A stretch of DNA of 64,000 nucleotides, from positions 34,233 to 98,232 of the forward strand of contig CAZDXB010000009.1 in assembly GCA_964509335.1 (NCBI GenBank). The letters run 5' to 3'. The position numbers and the translations under genes were made by a program. Below are positions 61,967-64,000 of the stretch, one piece after another. The notes under the pieces were generated by a model that was not told the origin of the DNA, did no database searches, and saw only the letters and a program-made list of their open reading frames with translations. The first letter of the stretch is position 1. The number at the start of each line of letters is the position of its first letter. The stretch is from CAZDXB01 sp964509335 (GTDB lineage: Bacteria; Bacteroidota; Ignavibacteria; Kapaibacteriales; UBA2268).

Positions 61967-63757
61967 ATGAAAAAAGCAAAAATATACTACATACGCCCTT
62001 GCGATATAAGAGCTACGAGAGACGAGAAGGTAGCTTATCTTCAAGAGCATAAATTCAAAGACATCCCTTTCGAGCGCATAAAGCCGGATAAGAACGGCTA
62101 CTGGCTAAATATAGCCGATAATGATTGGGAGGAGCTAATACCCGTAGCGAACAAAAAGACTAAGTTCGCAAAGAAAAAGAGCGACGAGGAGGCGGTGTTT
62201 AAACTTTTTGCCAGTAGTATAAAAACAAATCGAGATGAATGGGTTTATGATTTCGATAGGAAATGTATAGAGAAGAAAATGATGTTTTTTGTTGAGCGTT
62301 ACAATAATCAAATATCAAAAAATGTCTTTGACGACGATAGATTAGACTACTCAATAAAATGGAGTAGCACTCTTAAAAGCAATTTGAAGTCAAAAAAGAA
62401 AATAGAATTTAAAGAAGAAAATTTTATATTATCGTTATGGAGACCATTTATAAAAAAGTATTTTTATAAAGAAAATATTTTTAGCGATAGATTAACTTCT
62501 TTGCATTACTTAATATGGGGAGACAGCCTTGATAGTAAAAATAAAATTATAAATTTTTCTGATGCTAACACAAGTAAACCTTTTCATATAATGGCGACAA
62601 AATCAATTTCAGATTATCACTTTCTTTCTGATACCCAATGCCTCCCCCTCTACCGCTACGACGAAGAGGGTCGGCGGCGAGATAACATAACGGATTGGGG
62701 CTTGGAGCGTTTTCGGGAGCGGTATTCGGGGGGATTTTGCTCTGGTTCTGCCAGTGAAGAAGAACCCCACTCTAACTCTCCCCGCAAGCGGGGAGAGAAC
62801 CTTAAAAGCTCCCTCTCTGCTTGCGGAGAGGGCCGGGGTGAGGTAAACAATGAAAACTCTGCTGCTAGCGAAGAAGAACCCCTCTCTGGCTCTCCCCGCA
62901 AGCGGGGAGAGAACTCTGAAAGCGGCGTCTCATCCGACAGAGAGAACCTTAAGAACTCCCTCTCCGCTCACGGAGAGAACAACCAATTAGACTCCCTCTC
63001 CGTTTACGGAGAGGGCCGGGGTGAGGTGAACAATGAAAACTCTACTGCTAGCGAAGAGGGACCCCTCTCTGGCTCTCCCCGCAAGCGGGGAGAGAACTCT
63101 GAAAGCGGCGTCTCATCCGACAAAGAGAACCTTAAGAGCTCCCTCTCTGCTCGCGGAGAGAACAACCAATTAGACCCCCTCTCCGTTTACGGAGAGGGCC
63201 GGGGTGAGGTAAACAACTACGGCGAAGAAATCCAAAAAGAAGACATATTCTACTACACTTACGCCGTTCTGCACAACCCCGCTTACCGCGAGAAATACGA
63301 GCTGAACTTGAAGCGCGAGTTCCCGCGCCTGCCGTTTTACGAGGACTTTTGGCAGTGGCGCAACTGGGGCAAAGAGCTGATGGACTTGCACATAAATTTC
63401 GAGGAAGCGGAGCAGTATCCTTTGGAGATAGTCGAAAAGCATATGAAGAAAGATGCCGAGCCGAAAGCGAAGTTAAAAGCCGACAAAGACGCCGGCGAAA
63501 TAACGCTCGACGAGGCGACGGTTCTGCGCGGCGTGCCAAAAATCGCGTGGGAATACAAGCTCGGAAATCGCTCGGCGCTGGAGTGGATATTAGACCAATA
63601 CAAAGAAAAGAAGCCCCGCGACCCGACGATTCGCGAAAAATTCAATACGTACAAATTCGCCGACTACAAAGATAAGGTAATAGACTTGCTGAAGCGCGTA
63701 ACGACCGTAAGCGTTGAGACAATGGCGATAATCGGGGAGATGCGGGAGGCGGAGTAG
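61967..63757 (+). CDS. Type ISP/IIG restriction-modification enzyme, specificity part (3' half of split gene)
   Basis: From ATG 61967 the chain reads KKAKIYYIRPCDIRATRDEK and continues as the Type ISP C-terminal specificity domain (LPLYRYDEEGRRRDNITDWG; EDIFYYTYAVLHNPAYREKY; LPFYEDFWQWRNWG). I choose ATG 61967 because homology begins there; an in-frame ATG at 61892 lies inside the DUF3467 gene. Between 62756 and 63218 about 154 codons are palindromic repeat DNA. The segment 62200-62640, where target recognition is expected, is much more AT-rich than the codons on each side. The two halves would need to associate for sequence recognition. Confidence 0.8.
   Translation: MKKAKIYYIRPCDIRATRDEKVAYLQEHKFKDIPFERIKPDKNGYWLNIADNDWEELIPVANKKTKFAKKKSDEEAVFKLFASSIKTNRDEWVYDFDRKCIEKKMMFFVERYNNQISKNVFDDDRLDYSIKWSSTLKSNLKSKKKIEFKEENFILSLWRPFIKKYFYKENIFSDRLTSLHYLIWGDSLDSKNKIINFSDANTSKPFHIMATKSISDYHFLSDTQCLPLYRYDEEGRRRDNITDWGLERFRERYSGGFCSGSASEEEPHSNSPRKRGENLKSSLSACGEGRGEVNNENSAASEEEPLSGSPRKRGENSESGVSSDRENLKNSLSAHGENNQLDSLSVYGEGRGEVNNENSTASEEGPLSGSPRKRGENSESGVSSDKENLKSSLSARGENNQLDPLSVYGEGRGEVNNYGEEIQKEDIFYYTYAVLHNPAYREKYELNLKREFPRLPFYEDFWQWRNWGKELMDLHINFEEAEQYPLEIVEKHMKKDAEPKAKLKADKDAGEITLDEATVLRGVPKIAWEYKLGNRSALEWILDQYKEKKPRDPTIREKFNTYKFADYKDKVIDLLKRVTTVSVETMAIIGEMREAE
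62756..63218 (+). repeat. Palindromic repeats within the coding sequence of the specificity half
   Basis: Type B palindromes (CTCTCCCCGCAAGCGGGGAGAG) lie at 62776-62797, 62890-62911 and 63073-63094. Type A (CCCTCTCCGTTTACGGAGAGGG) lies at 62994-63015 and 63177-63198, with variants at 62811-62832, 62958-62977 and about 63141-63160. A 183-bp period (61 codons) separates equivalent palindromes (62890 to 63073; 62994 to 63177). They include the linker AACCAATTAG and the GGGTGAGGT end found in the extragenic copies, in the opposite orientation. The frame stays open throughout, adding repeated SPRKRGEN and SVYGEGRGEVNN peptides. Confidence 0.9.
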
Positions 63758-63767
63758 GAATTTTTTT

Positions 63768-64000
63768 ACCTCTCCCCAGTCCTCTCCGCGAGCAGAGAGT
63801 GATTTTTATTTCTACCTCACCCTAACCCTCTCCGTAAACGGAGAGGGGACTAATTGGTTGTTTTATCTATGTTTGTGTTAACCTTTTAGTTCTCGCCTCG
63901 CTTGCGGGGAGAGTTAGAGAGGGGTAGTCGATTGCTTGGAGAGCTGGAGAGGGATTTTTATAGTTCACCTCGCCCAAGCCCTCTCTTTAAGCGGAGAGTG
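63768..64000. repeat. Palindromic repeat array after the restriction-modification gene
   Basis: A type A palindrome lies at 63826-63847, preceded by a variant (CCTCTCCGCGAGCAGAGAG, 63781-63799). A type B variant lies at about 63893-63914, and a further degenerate copy runs to the window edge. The same linker (GGGACTAATTGGTTG...ATCTATGTTT) as in 58741-59116 joins A and B, so both flanks of the locus carry the same unit in the same orientation. No gene is visible here. Confidence 0.85.

Noticed and set aside
63132..63539. Minus-strand frames over the repeat-rich part of the specificity gene (also 62656-62901 and 63170-63442).
   Set aside because: Their translations are reverse readings of the palindromic repeats; the plus-strand chain has conserved domain motifs on both sides.
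1..64000. tRNA, rRNA, tmRNA or riboswitch genes.
   Set aside because: I saw no cloverleaf T-loop pattern outside coding sequence and no recognisable structured RNA; a covariance-model search would be needed to exclude small RNAs.

Overview
The window looks like chromosomal DNA of a flagellated Gram-negative bacterium of the Bacteroidota/Ignavibacteriota/Kapabacteria (FCB) assemblage. The sequence shows a type IX secretion (T9SS) C-terminal sorting domain, lipoproteins resembling T9SS accessory parts (PorE-like, PorW/SprE-like), OmpA-type lipoproteins and an MlaD protein. It also shows flagellin, FliD, FliS, FlgM and two chemotaxis gene sets. T9SS together with flagella points to the Ignavibacteria/Kapabacteria side rather than classical Bacteroidetes. 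The lineage is inferred from gene content only; there is no rRNA or tRNA in the window.

Layout. 1-1283 is the 5' part of an M28 carboxypeptidase Q-like peptidase (minus strand). 1419-3396 is a two-gene type II restriction-modification pair. 3398-6579 (minus) holds a VWA-OmpA lipoprotein, an MlaD/MCE protein and SSB. 6756-10696 (minus) is a late flagellar block: flgM, a possible chaperone, flaG, fliD, fliS and a flagellin whose upstream region carries a near-perfect sigma-28 promoter. 10875-17516 (minus) is an envelope operon: PorE-like lipoprotein, PBP1A, a FAH-family enzyme and two unknown lipoproteins. 17659-19570 (minus) has two more flagellins behind a sigma-54-type promoter. 20244-25358 (minus) is nuoLMN without the rest of complex I, followed by divergent clpS.

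25918-39136 (minus) is chemotaxis set 1 and its regulators: acidic protein, cheB, cheA, a CheZ-like phosphatase, two cheY genes, cheR, a HEAT-repeat protein, an NtrC-type sigma-54 activator, a soluble PAS kinase and a TPR lipoprotein. The kinase/activator pair resembles FlgS/FlgR, which fits the sigma-54 promoter in front of the flagellins. 39801-43790 (minus) is a 1,329-residue poly-HAMP chemoreceptor. It is divergent from chemotaxis set 2 (44301-51924, plus): cheA with two Hpt domains, cheW, cheR, cheB, a hybrid kinase and a response regulator. 51902-57640 (minus) holds DedA, a GmhB-like phosphatase, a glycosyltransferase, a receiver-PP2C phosphatase and a UvrD/PcrA helicase. 57778-58701 is a T9SS-sorted secreted protein.

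58741-64000 is the most unusual part. A type ISP/IIG restriction-modification gene is split in two: nuclease plus methylase at 59202-60956, and specificity part at 61967-63757. The split is made by an AT-rich segment of about 1 kb carrying a HEPN-motif gene and a DUF3467 gene. The specificity half also contains about 154 codons made from the same palindromic repeats that fill the flanking intergenic DNA. These stay in frame and include a 183-bp (61-codon) tandem duplication. Similar palindromic families occur at 39320-39720.
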